DNA of 64,000 nucleotides from Termitomyces sp. T153. Lineage: Eukaryota; Basidiomycota; Agaricomycetes; Agaricales; Lyophyllaceae. The notes below the pieces were generated by a model. That model was not told the origin of the DNA. It made no database searches and was given only the letters and a program-made list of their open reading frames with translations. A program made the translations under genes and the position numbers. The stretch lies in assembly GCA_018296165.2 (NCBI GenBank), contig JACKQL020000002.1, positions 868,001 through 932,000 on the forward strand, given 5' to 3'. Shown here piece after piece: positions 10,356 to 21,419 of this stretch (the stretch's first letter is position 1; the number at the start of each line of letters is the position of its first letter).

Positions 10356-11950
10356 TCAGCCCAACAAGTCCAAACTCAAAATTATGATACAGACTAAAGT
10401 ACAGTATGTTATGTAACATGGAAGTGCTAGTAGGTCCAAAATGATCAAGAATGGGCTCCAGGCCACCTCACCCCCCTCCCTCCTCCAGCACCCCTCTCCC
10501 TGCCTCCCCAATCCCCAAGTCAACCTCCATCTGTGCCTCACCACTGTGAGGACCTCTGCAAGCCTGAGGAATACCTCCCCTGCATCTGCCACTACCTCCC
10601 ACCATGACTCCAGAGCCACCACATTGTGTTGCTGTTGTTCTGCCAACAGTTATTCCATCCTCACCACCTCCTGCTCCAATTCTGGAGGGTGGTCCCCAGG
10701 CATCTGTGTCAATCCATCCTGGATTAACATAAACATGGCAGAAGCTCCATCCAGAAGGACCTGTGCTCCTGGATCCAACCTAACCTAACCATATTAACAA
10801 AGTCCAGAATGGAGTAAAAAAATACTTACACAACACCCCCACACACTCCAGGGCCACCTCACTTACTAACCACTCCTTCTGCCACTTCCCAGCCTCTGCC
10901 TCTGCTTGGGACAACCCTCCTTCCAGCAAACTCTGCTGCCCCTCCACCTCCTTCACAGACTATGCCTCCAGCTGCATCAAATGCTCCCACAGGCCCTGCA
11001 CCCCCAGAGCCCTCTCTGTGACCATCTGCATAGCAGTGTTGCAATCCCACCAAACACATCCCTCTCCCTCCATGCCATGTCCCAATCCTCTGATACTCTC
11101 CAGAGCTCCTCTTCTTGCATCACCAACATTCTTGTTAACCCCTCCACCTCTTAATGAAAAAACATTTTAGTAATTGAGGGTGTAGGTTCAGGAGTGCTCA
11201 ATAGATGCTCCACCAAAGCTTCTGAACTGGGGAAGTACATGTGGGGCCCAGGGGGGCCTGCCATTGACATCTCACCCTGGGGCCTCTTGCTAGGCCTGAC
11301 CTCTGGAGGCAAGGAGGCTCTCCACTTCCTCTTGTCCAACCTGACTAGCACCTCCTCCCTGCAACCTTCCCCACAGCAGACCCACCTTCTCTATTGATCT
11401 TCCTCCACTCTCTGGCACTCTGGCCTTCTGCTCCTCACCCAACTGCCCCCTCATCCAACCCAGCTCCCACCCCTGCTCCACAGCAATGCAGGCTGCATGC
11501 CTATCCAGCAATATAGAACACTTCTTATGCACTTCTTATGCCTCATATAGTACAGAAAGCAGATAGATGAGTCCTGATGGGACCCCAAGACTGGCCCATT
11601 GAACTTGCACAACTCTCCCCACCAGGCACAGAGGGTGCACTAAGAACAGTTGATCAGTGGAGAATGCAAATGGAACATACCAAGGACTTACTGGAGCTTT
11701 GGTCTGGCACCACTCTAGAGTTGGAGAATCCCATGCTCACTCAAGCATCTTTGCAAAAACCTCTAGCATTACCTCTGCCTGGGAGATCCTCTGGGCCTCC
11801 AGAAAGACTTGTACAACCCCTGGCTCCAGAGTTGTCCTTGAGGAGCAAGTTGGGGATTCTGGGGCTAAATGACCAAAGGGCCCTGAACCCCTTGCACATG
11901 AAGAGCCCCTGGAGGCCACTGCTACACATAGCTCTGGCAATCCCAATCAA
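10356..11950 (-). pseudogene. Antisense coiled-coil coding region between pol and 3' LTR of element B
   Basis: Read on the minus strand the region gives a coherent, charged protein despite a few stops and frameshifts. From high to low coordinate: EVMLEVFAKMLE near 11740; HAACIAVEQGWELGWMRGQL (about 11440-11500); then PPEVRPSKRPQGEMSMAGPP, HMYFPSSEALVEHLLSTPEP (11190-11320); EVEGLTRMLVMQEEELWRV and EDWDMAWRERD (11060-11150); QSLLEGGLSQAEAEAGKWQK; LLDGASAMFMLIQDGLTQ, PPELEQEVVRMExLLAEQQQ, ESWWEVVADAGEVFLRLAEV (10560-10770). Heptad-like Glu/Leu/Arg spacing suggests a coiled coil. Its position, outside gag-pol and opposite in strand, resembles accessory antisense ORFs described in some plant gypsy elements (Retand, Ogre). 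Function unknown. Confidence 0.55.
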
Positions 11951-12348
11951 CATGACACTGGAAGCAGGGTTACTATACTTATGATAATGGTATATTGACT
12001 CCACCCTCCAGCAATCTCACCACCAACCAAACTCCCCCAGCAACTCTTGTACTCAGCTCAAGCATCCACACAATTCTTGTCAAATGGGAAAGGGATTGGG
12101 GATGGCAATGATGATCCTGAAAAAGATATGGGGGAAAAGTTGGAAAGCACTAGGGTACATCCTGATTCTTTTTAATTTCTTGGAGGAACTTCCTAATGGA
12201 TGACAATTCTTGCTTTGACTTCATTTTCCATGCCACTTCCACTCACTGCAGACCAAGCAATATTGCCCTGACTTTGGTTTCCATGCTCCTGCCAATTCCC
12301 AACTTGTACCCCATGCCTTGAGGGTCTTGATGCTGAAGGGGGGAGTGA

Positions 12349-13153
12349 TGTCATGACCCATCTCTGGACCTCTGGACCTTCCCCCTGCACACCCCAAATG
12401 CCCAGACTACCCACCAGCACCCCCTTGACTCATCCTGACCCTTGTTCATCCACAGTGCCTGCCCTTGCTAGCTCTGATGCTTCCCTGGCAAACCCTGATG
12501 GCCCTCTGGCAAGCTCTGCCACTTCCCCCATTCTCTTCTGAGCCCCCAGATGTCTCTGATGCTTCCCAGGAACTCCAGCACACACTGCTGACCCACACCA
12601 ATGTGTCACCATGGCCTTCTATCAGGCCCACAGCCCCTGGAGGAGCCCCAGTAGTTAGTATATAAGCTGTAGAGTAATATCTGCTATGGTAGTCTTGATA
12701 TTGCTGATACTTCTCTGTTACATCTGTTTCTGTTATGTTTCCTGGCTTCATCTCCATTTCTGTCTCTAGTCTCACATCTTGTTCAATCTATTTTGTTCTT
12801 GTCTGTCTTGTCTTAATTCTGTCTTGCCTCATCTGCTCTGTTTCCTCTCATGTGTGCCTGAATCCCTTTCAACTCTAACTCCATTACAATCTCTGTTCAT
12901 ATATTTACAACCCTGTACATTCATAACTAACTCCAGACCTCACCCTATGCTTGGCCCCAGGACCCATCAACACTAATTGATCCCTCATCAATCTCCAGTC
13001 CTGCTCCCATCACTTGTGTGACCTCCACTTGCCTCACACACTCAATACTTGTCTCCAGACTTGTACCTGATGCACCCTCAAGCCCATCCCTTCTCATACA
13101 TAGTAAGGACTTGCCCAGTTAAGCTGAGCCCCTGTGGTCAGCAGAACCTGACA
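12349..13153 (+). repeat. Family B LTR (3' LTR of element B)
   Basis: Begins TGTCATGACCCATC just after the polypurine tract and ends CAGCAGAACCTGACA. It contains the TATA segment GTATATAAG (about 12657) and, about 30 bases later, TAGTCTTGATATTGC, the predicted transcript start shared by all family B LTRs in the window. It is about 805 bp, shorter than the 1.0-1.14 kb copies elsewhere because of internal deletions. Confidence 0.85.
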
Positions 13154-13169
13154 CTCACCATCAAGGACA

Positions 13170-13610
13170 CATAGAACTCTCAAACTTCTTATAGATGCTC
13201 AATAAGCTTGGAATCTCCCTCTGCCAGTTGTGTGATTGAGTCACAGCCTCCAGAGGTCACCCTTACAGCATCTAAGAGCCCCCTTTCAATTGTTTCAATG
13301 AGTTGAGGCAACTGAGAGGTTTCTCCCTCACTGATGTCTTAATGCCCCCCTATGCTACTCCTATGACCCATCTAACCCCTCCAGCACTTCCCCCTGACAC
13401 TTCAAGCCCCCAGGACAATGTGTGGAGTTGTTTGCTAACTCTAGAAATGCAGGTACAACTTACCCAAGCCTCCATTACCTCTCACACTGCCAAACCTTTA
13501 TATCAAACCACTGAAGCAGTGTCCCTCTCTCTCCAAACCCTCCTGGAATGTCTCTTCCCTGCTCCTACTGCTCCCCCTACACCCCCAACAGCTTCACTCT
13601 CTCATTCTCA
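13170..13610 (+). pseudogene. Family A 5' fragment: LTR 3' end, leader and Gag N-terminus
   Basis: Bases 13170-13277 match the last part of family A LTRs (CTCCCTCTGCCAGTTGTG ... CAGAGGTCACCCTTACA). A reading frame at about 13342-13610 is similar to the Gag N-terminus at 47100-47330 (shared VQLTQASITSHTA / VQLMQSSLTHHTT and LSLQTLLECLF / QSLQALLECLP). The element is truncated after this. The left side abuts the family B 3' LTR. Confidence 0.7.
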
Positions 13611-14935
13611 ATTCTCTATATCCTCTCTTTTCCTCCTTCTTTCCTTTTTTCTGATGTTTGAGACCAATGCTTACACTGCAACATGTGATTTTGTCCTCTT
13701 GATATTTGTTAGAAACTTGCCTTTTCTTTGTCTCTCCTTGCCTTTGATTGATTCTAAATCATTTAATGTCTTCCCTTTTCCTCTTTTTATTTACTTTGGG
13801 CCCTTGAAACCAAGACTTTAGAACATATTATGCCACACCAACACAGCCATTTACATATGTCATTTGCTTTCTACAAATGTAACAGGTACATCCTGCTTTC
13901 ATGTTCATTATGGTAACAATCACAGTCCTCATGTTGCTGCATCAGTGGCCAATGTTCCACCCCCTTGAAGTACTATCTTAGCCACCCACCCTTTTCTTGA
14001 CTTTTGATGGTATAATAGAGATCTTCAACAGGGGTACATTGTTACAATGGGTTTCAGCCTTGAAGGAGCAGAAGGTGATAGGTGATGGTACATACTACCT
14101 GTGTTTATGTTGGGGAGAGTGCCATATTGTTGAACTATGGAGATTCAGGCTATGATTCAGAAACTCAATATTATAAGAAGACCTGCAAGAAAAACAGCAG
14201 TGACTAATACTGTTCACATGTTTGATTGATCAATGGGCCTCGTTTGGAAAAATGGAAAAAGAAACTTGTCATGACACTCCTTTGACAGATTTTTCAGTTC
14301 TTGCCACCTTGTGAATATCCAGTCAGAAGGTGTTCAAACATTCATTCCTGCTACTCTTTAGAGAGTTCTTGTCAGCTCTATCAAGAAAACTGTACAAGGT
14401 TGACTCAGTTGAGAAGTCATGTTTTTTCTGGTCTGTTCCATCCATTCAGATTGTCTGTTCACTGCTTACATTCACACATTTCAGTCATTTTAGTCCTGCA
14501 ACTCCTCTTACTCCCTGACCCCTCCCCCCTCTGCAACTCCTCCCTCTACAACTCCTCTTACTGCTCTTCTGTTATGTCCCTCTTTCCTCTAGACACATGC
14601 CTTCCTCCAAATCAGTGCAATAAGACTCTTTGCCTTCTGCTGGAGCTTGTCCTGGACTCACTTTGAGTAATGTGAACTTGATTAATATGCAAACTGCCAT
14701 CACCACTCAATTGGGCTGTTTTTGAGTGCAATAATAAAGTTTGTGGGGAGGGATCACCCCTTTGCTTGGGCAATTGGGAGAAATGGGCAAACCAGGTCTG
14801 CTGCATTGATTCCTCATGCTCTGGGACACATCAATGATTGAAGGACAGTTGTAGTTTCCAATGCTATCTGCACCCAACCAGCCAAAAATTCAACATGCTG
14901 GACTGTCCATTATATGCGGCAAATATGAGTTGGGT
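13611..14935. other. CpG-poor non-coding stretch, nothing recognised
   Basis: No conserved protein, RNA gene or LTR end was recognised. The short open frames here (for example 14301-14666 +) are rich in Leu, Ser, Cys and Thr, as expected from translating pyrimidine-rich non-coding DNA. CpG is rare. It is probably decayed repeat sequence. Confidence 0.5.
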
Positions 14936-14936
14936 G

Positions 14937-15217
14937 CTGACCCTTGAATAAACAGATTTATTGACATTGGGAAGACCACATCATATATTTGGGATGGAGG
15001 ATGGGGACTGATAGACTGATAGATAGTTATGGAAATTGTGTTGTAATCAATTAGGGAATGGACCCTTGACATAGATGTTGGCCCTCAAATAAGGGAATCT
15101 ATTGACGTCGGGGGACCGCATCGTATATTTGGGATGGAGGATGGGGGACTGATAGACTGAGAGATAGTTACGAACATTGTAGCGTATGTTAGGGAATGGA
15201 CCCTCTACATAAATCCA
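14937..15217. repeat. Tandem duplication of about 140 bp at the island 1 border
   Basis: Two adjacent copies (about 14937-15077 and 15078-15217) share CATATATTTGGGATGGAGG, ATGGGGACTGATAGACTGA and GGGAATGGACCCT. Copy 1 has no CpG, whereas copy 2 keeps several. Aligned differences are mostly CpG in copy 2 against TpG or CpA in copy 1 (GACGTCGG against GACATTGG; CCGCATCGTA against CCACATCATA). The change from repeat-like to gene-like base composition therefore falls between the two copies. Confidence 0.8.
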
Positions 15218-15356
15218 ACGAGTAGCGGGCGGTGCGGCCGGAGAGGGCGCCCTTTAGAAATACCTGAAAAACTGAGATCAAACCCCAGATAAGATAAAAT
15301 CTCTTTCCCCGGACCGCAGCCGACAGAATGCAAATTACGACAGCCGTTTGTAAGCA

Positions 15357-15362
15357 TATATA
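15357..15362 (+). promoter_or_regulatory. Possible TATA box of the adenosine deaminase gene
   Basis: TATATA about 100 bases before the ATG at 15464, in CpG-containing DNA. Weak evidence because TATA-like strings are common. Confidence 0.3.
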
Positions 15363-15463
15363 CACTGAATTAGTCTATTCTGTAATTGCTGACGCCTTTA
15401 CTGCGGTGTGTGAATCTCACACTTCATCTCTTTCAATATTACTGAATCACCGACTCGCTCAGA

Positions 15464-16678
15464 ATGATGGCTATTTCAGGACCAGCAGGGGATGCCCTCA
15501 AAGCTCTGACTTCGGAACAGATAGCTTTCATTCAGAATCTCCCAAAAGCAGAGTTACATGCTCATCTGAACGGCTCGATACCAATCTCTGTTCTACAGGA
15601 ACTGGCACGTCAACATCGGACATCTTCCCCTGCTTACGAAATGATCTCAAATGATGCAATACAAGCTGGGATAGACATACTTCTTAGTGGCCCAACTCTT
15701 AACGAGCTCCATGACTTCTTCGACTTATTCCCCGCAATTTACGCACTTATGACTGCCCCTCCTGCTCTGGCTTGCGCAGTGCGTGCCGTGCTCTCTCTAT
15801 TCCTGGATGGCGAACACCCGCAGTGTACATATCTCGAGCTACGCACGACTCCCAAAGTGACGCCCGAGATGTCACGGGAGGAGTATCTGAGGGTCGTACT
15901 GGATCAAATGAAAGTCTATGGAACCGATCGTGTTGGTCTTATCGTCAGTATGGATAGGAAGATGGGTCCGGAGGCTATGCATGAATGTGTAGAACTTGCG
16001 AAGTCGTTAAAAATGGAAGGTGAACCTGTAGTTGGTGTTGACCTATGCGGGGATCCTACGGCTGGTGACCCTGCGACGTTTCGGACATACTTCAAAGATG
16101 CGAAAGAAGCGGGGCTAGGTATCACACTTCATATTGCAGAGGTGAGTTGTAATCCAAGTGACATGTCTGGTGTCTGCTCACGTCGGTTAAATGTACCTAC
16201 AGACTATGTACAACACATCTGAAGATACCCTACAACTGCTCTCATTCTCTCCAGATAGACTTGGACATGCTACCTTTCTGGACGACGAAGCGAAAAAAAT
16301 TGTTGCCGAAAAGAATCCCTGCATAGAAATTTGCCTTAGCTCCAATCTCCTGTTTGTATCCTGGAGATTCGATTCGGTTCATTTCGATACTCACTATAGA
16401 CGTTAGATGCAAAACTGTCCCCACTCTAGAAGCTCACCATATCAGACATTACTTGAAACATGGACATCCTATTGCGATTTGTGTAAGAGTTGATCTGTCA
16501 ACCTCACTTGTGAGCTGATTTTCCGTAGACAGATGACATTCTTCCCTTCCACACCTCCCTTCTGGGCGAATACGCGCTTTTGATTGCACCGGAACCTTTA
16601 GGCCTTGGACTGTCTGAGGAGGAGGTGAGAGCCATTAGTAAGATGAGCATGGACTGTAGATTTGTCCCAAAATCATAG
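15464..16678 (+). CDS. ADAL: Adenosine deaminase-like protein (N6-methyl-AMP deaminase family)
   Basis: Four exons, 15464-16141, 16203-16351, 16407-16482 and 16529-16678, with introns of 61, 55 and 46 bp, give 350 residues, the usual length of the family. Seen in the protein: metal-binding LPKAELHAHLNGS (His32, His34), GVDLCGDP, LGITLHIAE (His224, Glu226 at the first splice site), RLGHATFL, and HPIAICTDD (Asp303/304). The HLNGS form, rather than HVHLDG, points to the ADAL/MAPDA branch. Those enzymes remove the amino or methylamino group from N6-methyl-AMP (or adenosine) in purine salvage in the cytosol. The start has two consecutive Met codons; either is possible. It converges on the F-box gene 200 bp downstream. 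No damage seen. Confidence 0.9.
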
Positions 16679-16877
16679 CTGAATACGGAGTCGAATGAAT
16701 GAATGAATTGGAAAGAATACAAGAAAGCTTTGCAACTGAACAATATATATGTACTATTGAACTTCTTAGAATGAATCTTCTGTTACATAAGTCATCCTCC
16801 CTGATGTTCACATCCCTCAACATACTTTTCCAAAGAAAAACAGCGCTTTAAGAACGTCCATTCTAGCGATACATCAA

Positions 16878-18180
16878 TTAAAGGGACTGTAAAGAGCGTT
16901 GACCAGATTCACCATAAAATTTTCCCTCCGGAACAAACGCAAATTTGTCAAAATTTGGTAGATGATTTCTAAGCTCCTGAATAACCGCTTTTTCTGCATC
17001 TCCAAACTCTAGCACTAGACCTCGAGCTCGATCTTGACAAAACACTAACTCCAGATGCCATAAAGGGAGGAATCCGGTAGTACCATTCATGATGTTGCTG
17101 AAGCCTGCCCAATCAAATCGCTTAATAGATGCGGCGTCATAGTTACACTTGAAACTGAGGGTGATGGCACACAATGAAAGAGAGGTTGCCAACGAACGAA
17201 GTACTCTAGCCAACCAAACAAGCAGATCATCCCTGATAATGGGAAAATGAATATGCAATGTGGTAAGAACTTCAAGGTATTCAAAATGTAAGTCAAAAGC
17301 CTCGTTTACTGGGAAAAGAATGATTACACTGTAGCAAACCGGATGTCGTCTCAGAGCTCGTACCTTCAAAAGAAGCAGTGAATCTAATGTGTTTCAATGT
17401 GGCACAGCATCGCTGAAGTACCTGGTTGAGCTCATCTTCCTGAAACATGATGGATCGCAGGAGGCCAGATCTGATACTGAGACCCGTTAACTCTGAAAGA
17501 TCCGCCGGAAGCAGTCCGATCATGTTATTGCCCTCAAGAAGATAGTTCATGATCCGACTAACTGGGTGACCTGTTGGCACCTGATGCCAACCGCGGTCTG
17601 CATAGATTGTCAAGGTATGTAAGACTGGTGGTTTGGCTTCGAATGCATTCGAAGCACTCGAGGCCTCAAGAAATGTAGCATTGATCATAGTGAGATGCTT
17701 GAGCCCCTTCGTATCATAGAGCAACGGCTGAGGAACTTGTACTGAATGTAATTTGAGACTGTGCAAAGATCTCGAGCGAACGAGTTCTTCAAGCCTGCTC
17801 CGAATTATTTCCGACAAACCATCAAAGTTCATTTCGCGCAACGAAAGTTCTCTGAGATTTGTAAAGTCATGCAAGAGAATACTGGTAAGCCATTCGGCAG
17901 GGTCCGGGATCGTGTACCCTTTGCCGTCAATGCAAAAACTTCTGATAAGCTCGTATTTTGGTCGTGCAAACGCTGCTGAAGTATCGAGGCGTCGATTACA
18001 TGCCTCATGTGTCCACCATCCAACCCATATGTCCCGGTTCATGAGTTCTCGGGCAATATCGAAGAATGTATGGCAAACAAGGGAACAACTGCTAAGTATG
18101 TCGTCCTTGTCGTCGGCTTGCAAATAACAAAGAATTCTGCCCAATACATCGAAAGGAAGAATGACGGGCCTAGGGGACAT
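16878..18180 (-). CDS. F-box domain protein
   Basis: Two exons, 17364-18180 and 16878-17308, separated by a 55-bp intron, give 415 residues. The N-terminus has an F-box (residues about 6-47: ILPFDVLGRILCYL, SLVCHTFFDIARELMNRDIW), which in other proteins binds Skp1 in SCF ubiquitin ligases. The rest is a Leu-rich, repeat-like substrate region (LRELSLREMNFDGLSEI, LHSLKLHSVQVP, LKHLTMINA) of the irregular type common in the expanded basidiomycete F-box families. The substrate is unknown. A TATAAA lies about 50 bp upstream. The splice restores FTASFE-V-NEAFDLHFEYLEVL. Confidence 0.85.
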
Positions 18181-18230
18181 GAAAGACTTGACGATGCTGG
18201 AGTGGGATCAATCGTCTTTGTTTTTATCCT

Positions 18231-18236
18231 TTTATA
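18231..18236 (-). promoter_or_regulatory. TATA box of the F-box gene
   Basis: TATAAA on the minus strand (in GGTATAAAAGG), 51-56 bases before the ATG at 18180. Good match in sequence and distance. Confidence 0.55.
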
Positions 18237-18455
18237 CCCTGTTTTGTGTCCATTATTCCAATTTAATCTGACGCCCACTTAACGAAGGGTTGATCTTTTA
18301 TCCTCTGTGCGCGATCGGGGAGGAGCGGCGTGGATCCACTAACTGACCATTTGTTACCTAATGATCAGTTACTGACCGTTCGTCGCCGACCAGAGAAAGG
18401 TACCATTGACTAGATCGATGATCGCCTCAGGATATCTTGTAAAGTTAGGGATAAA

Positions 18456-19092
18456 CTGTTAGAAAATATGGATTACAATGGGTGTTTTTTTGAGTGTTAG
18501 TCAAGATAAAACTAAAGAAAATCCAAAAGGAAGATCGATCATGTTCCGAGCTTGTTTGTTAAGAAACGAAGAAAATATCCTTTTCAGTGTTTCTTGAGAA
18601 ATATCTTGGAAACACAAATGTATTTCTAAACCGTTCCTTGAAAAAGATGTGCATGTATCTTTTTGTTTTTGCTCAAGTATCTTTGTTATTTTTTTGTTGA
18701 GTGTGTTTCTAGGAAAAGTCAAAATATTTCTTGTTTCTTTTCAAATCAGTGAATTTTTAGTGTTTTGCAAAACTTATTCAAGTTTCAAGTTTTTCTCCAG
18801 AAACAATGAGAGTATTTCTTGCACAAGAGATATTAGAAAGATTCTGAAATTTCTCAGAGAAAAACTTGACAGGAAAATGACAAAGGTATTTGGAATAAAT
18901 CCAAAAGATACATGTCACATCTCTTTCAAGGAAGGGTTGGGTATTTCTCAAAAAATACTGAAAGATTTTCTTTTTCAGTTTCTTAACAAAGAAGTTTGGA
19001 ACACAATAGATCATTCTTTTGTATGTACTTGTTTCTATTTTTTCCAATACTCAAGTACACATATTAGAATCCACATAACCTGTTTCTAACAG
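18456..19092. repeat. Fold-back element with long inverted arms
   Basis: The left arm (18456 to about 18745) and right arm (about 18830-19092) are diverged reverse complements. Examples are TTTCTTAACAAAGAAGTTTGGAACA on the right against the complement of the GTTCCGAGC...GTTAAGAAAC region on the left. Both ends are CTGTTAGAAA. No clear target duplication (flanks ATAAA and GTGTT). The left arm has four CpG; the middle and right arm have none. It could be a MITE/fold-back transposon or a tail-to-tail repeat. The open frames inside are low-complexity Phe/Lys/Ser translations and are not called genes. Confidence 0.6.
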
Positions 19093-19778
19093 GTGTTTTT
19101 CCAGAATTCTGCAAGATTTCCTGGAGTAAGTGTCACCTTGTACAAGGAAAAGAGGTCACAAGGGCTCAAAATTAGTTATTTAATTCCTGCTTCCAACCCT
19201 AAAAACCAAAATGGTAAGAGTTGGGATTGTTACAAGGATTCAAGACAAGTTATTTGTAGCTGGAGGCAAGAGTTACCCAACAATAAGATTTAACATACAG
19301 TCAAACCCCTCATAAACCATGGCTCCCATAACCCATAATCCTTAAATCCCATGAGTTTGAGTTATCCAATAACTAGGTTTGGAAGGAAATTTAGCAACCC
19401 TCCCATACTACATAACCTGTGGGTCATCGGGGAGGGTGGTAACCCATATTTTGCCCAAAATAGATGGATATCTGACTATTGTTATGGAGATGTAAGACCA
19501 GCTGATCCTGGCATTCTCATTCACTGTGTAATTACAGTAAAATGATAATGCAACATTTTTTGTAACACTAATTAGGTACTGCAAAGCAGTAATGCACCAT
19601 GGTTATGCAACATTAATGCATCTATCTCAGATTGAACCTACAGCATATAGCATACACAATACTTATCAAACAATATCAATATCTATCAGACCACAAAGGC
19701 TTATAAGAGAAGAAAAAATGAATGCATTAAGTAAGGGCAGTTTATTCCCCTTAAAATCACAGGAACCTCCAACCCTAC
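19093..19778. other. Intergenic CpG-poor DNA, nothing recognised
   Basis: No coding motif, RNA gene or LTR end was recognised. The sequence lacks CpG and is AT-rich, in line with decayed repeat DNA beyond the right border of gene island 1. Confidence 0.4.
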
Positions 19779-21366
19779 TGTAATGGAACATTGGCCATGG
19801 ATAGTACATGCCAAGCCCACCACTCATGACCTGATCCATCAGGCCATCAGTGGCAACAGGCAAGCCAGCCATAAGGCATGGTGGGCAAGAGGTAAGTGCC
19901 CAGCAAGAGGCAAAGGCAGAGAGGGTAAAGCAGAAGGTAAGGGGCCACACTGGTCAAGCTTACAGTCCCACTAGTAAATAAACCTGGAAGCAGTGCTATT
20001 GTCAGGACTAAAGATATTCTATCCCCAGGTTCTTCCTATATACTACATTGGCTAATACCATGATTACACTTAATGACTAAGAGGCAGCCACTGACTATGA
20101 GCTATTGACTAAGCAGGCTAGTATGTAATAGGAGTATGGTAAGCCACAATAATCAGTGCTGAGTAATGCCAAGACAAAGTATGTGTTACAACCCACCCCC
20201 AGACCTCCAGACCTCTCTCCCACATGCTCCAAATGTCTGGACTGCCCACCAGCACCCCCTCAACTCACCCTGACCCTTGTTCACCCACAGTGCCTACTCC
20301 AGCTAACTCCAACACTTCCCTGGCAAACCCCAATGGCCCCCTGGCAAGTCACACCACTCCTCTGTTCCCTTTCAAGCCCCCAGATATCTCTGATGCTTCT
20401 CAGGAACTCACTCCAGCACATGTCATGGACCCACACCAATGTGTCACCATGGCCTGCCTGATCAGAACCAACACCCACCAGACCTGTAGGCCCTGACAAT
20501 CCCACAGTCAGACCTGTAACCCCTAGAGGAGTCCAGTAGCTAGTATATAAGTCATAGAGTAATATCTACTTCAGTAGTCTTGATATTACTTACTTATGTC
20601 CATGTCTGTCATGTTTTGTTTCTCTGTCTTGTCTCTATCTCTATTTCTGTTCTAGTCTTGTCTCATCTCAATTCCATTTCACTCTTGTCTCTATCTCACC
20701 TCAATGCCATCTCATCTCACCTGCCTCAGTTCCTTTTATGTTGCCTGGTTTTCTTTCAACTCTAATTCTGTTCTGATCTTTGTGCATATCTCTGTTCCTA
20801 TCTTTACAACTTGTACATTCTTAATTAACTCCAGACCTTGTCCTATGCTCAGCCCCAGAACCCATCAACACCATCTGATTGCCCATCAAACTCCTGTCCT
20901 GCTCCTGTTGCTTGCATGACTCTTAAGTGCCCTGCACTCTCAGTATCTGCCCTCAAGACTTGTGCCTGACACACTATTAAGCCCAACCCTCCTTGTATCT
21001 TGTCTTAGACTTCCCTGGACCACCCCAGACTTGCTTGGACCACTCCCCTTAGCTTGCCCTCACAAGTATCTGACATCTTGACCTCCCTGGAATGCTAGGT
21101 TATAAGTGCAGGACATCACATCCACCTAGTAAGTATTTGCCCAGTTAAGCTGAGCTTCCATGGTTAGCAGAACCTAACAGTATGTAACTAAGCATGACAC
21201 ATAGAGTGGGTCCCAGAGGCTGGAAACTAGCTGACCTGTCAGATGATGATGCCAAGATGCAAGAGGAGTAAGAGAGGCTGGCCCTGGAGATGGCTAAATA
21301 GAGTGCCAAGCCCCAGAGGCTAATCCAGGCTAGAGTGGGACCAGTTCAGAGACCAGTCTCCTTACA
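19779..21366 (+). repeat. Solo LTR of family D, split by a family B LTR
   Basis: Outer parts 19779-20183 and 21180-21366 together match the uninterrupted 574-bp copy at 63070-63643. The ends are TGTAATGG and CTCCTTACA. Flanking pentamers are CCTAC (19774-19778) and CCCAC (21367-21371), one transition apart, as expected for an old target duplication. The orientation is assigned arbitrarily from the TG end. Confidence 0.75.
20184..21179 (+). repeat. Solo LTR of family B nested in LTR D
   Basis: A 996-bp LTR from TGTTACAACCCACC to AGCAGAACCTAACA, flanked by a perfect duplication GTATG (20179-20183 and 21180-21184). The paralogous LTR D at 63070-63643 shows the empty site. The TATA segment AGTATATAAG (about 20541) and the start-site block AGTCTTGATATTA (about 20575) are present. 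Confidence 0.9.
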
Positions 21367-21419
21367 CCCACCTCAACTCTAACCTCTAATACTAACAAAA
21401 ATTCTCACTGAACCCTAAC

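Larger units (their letters stand above)
3968..12348 (+). mobile_element. Chromodomain Ty3/gypsy element, family B, internal region
   Basis: Long degenerate gypsy element (chromovirus type). Domains in order: Gag with CCHC knuckle (3968-4475), two aspartic protease domains in tandem (4640-5480), RT (5985-6785), RNase H (6960-7420), integrase (8700-9885), chromodomain (10042-10225), then about 2.1 kb with an antisense coding region, a polypurine tract (GAAGGGGGGAGTGA) and the 3' LTR at 12349. A solo LTR of another family (7424-8692) splits RNase H from integrase. The 5' LTR and Gag N-terminus are missing. Many stops show that it is dead. Confidence 0.85.

Noticed and set aside
11577..11984. 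135-codon plus-strand open frame
   Set aside because: It is opposite to the coiled-coil minus-strand region and lacks known motifs; neither strand is certain here, but the minus-strand reading connects to the rest of the antisense protein.
18501..19089. Phe/Ser/Lys-rich open frames on both strands
   Set aside because: They arise from the AT-rich fold-back repeat and are mirrored in the inverted arms.
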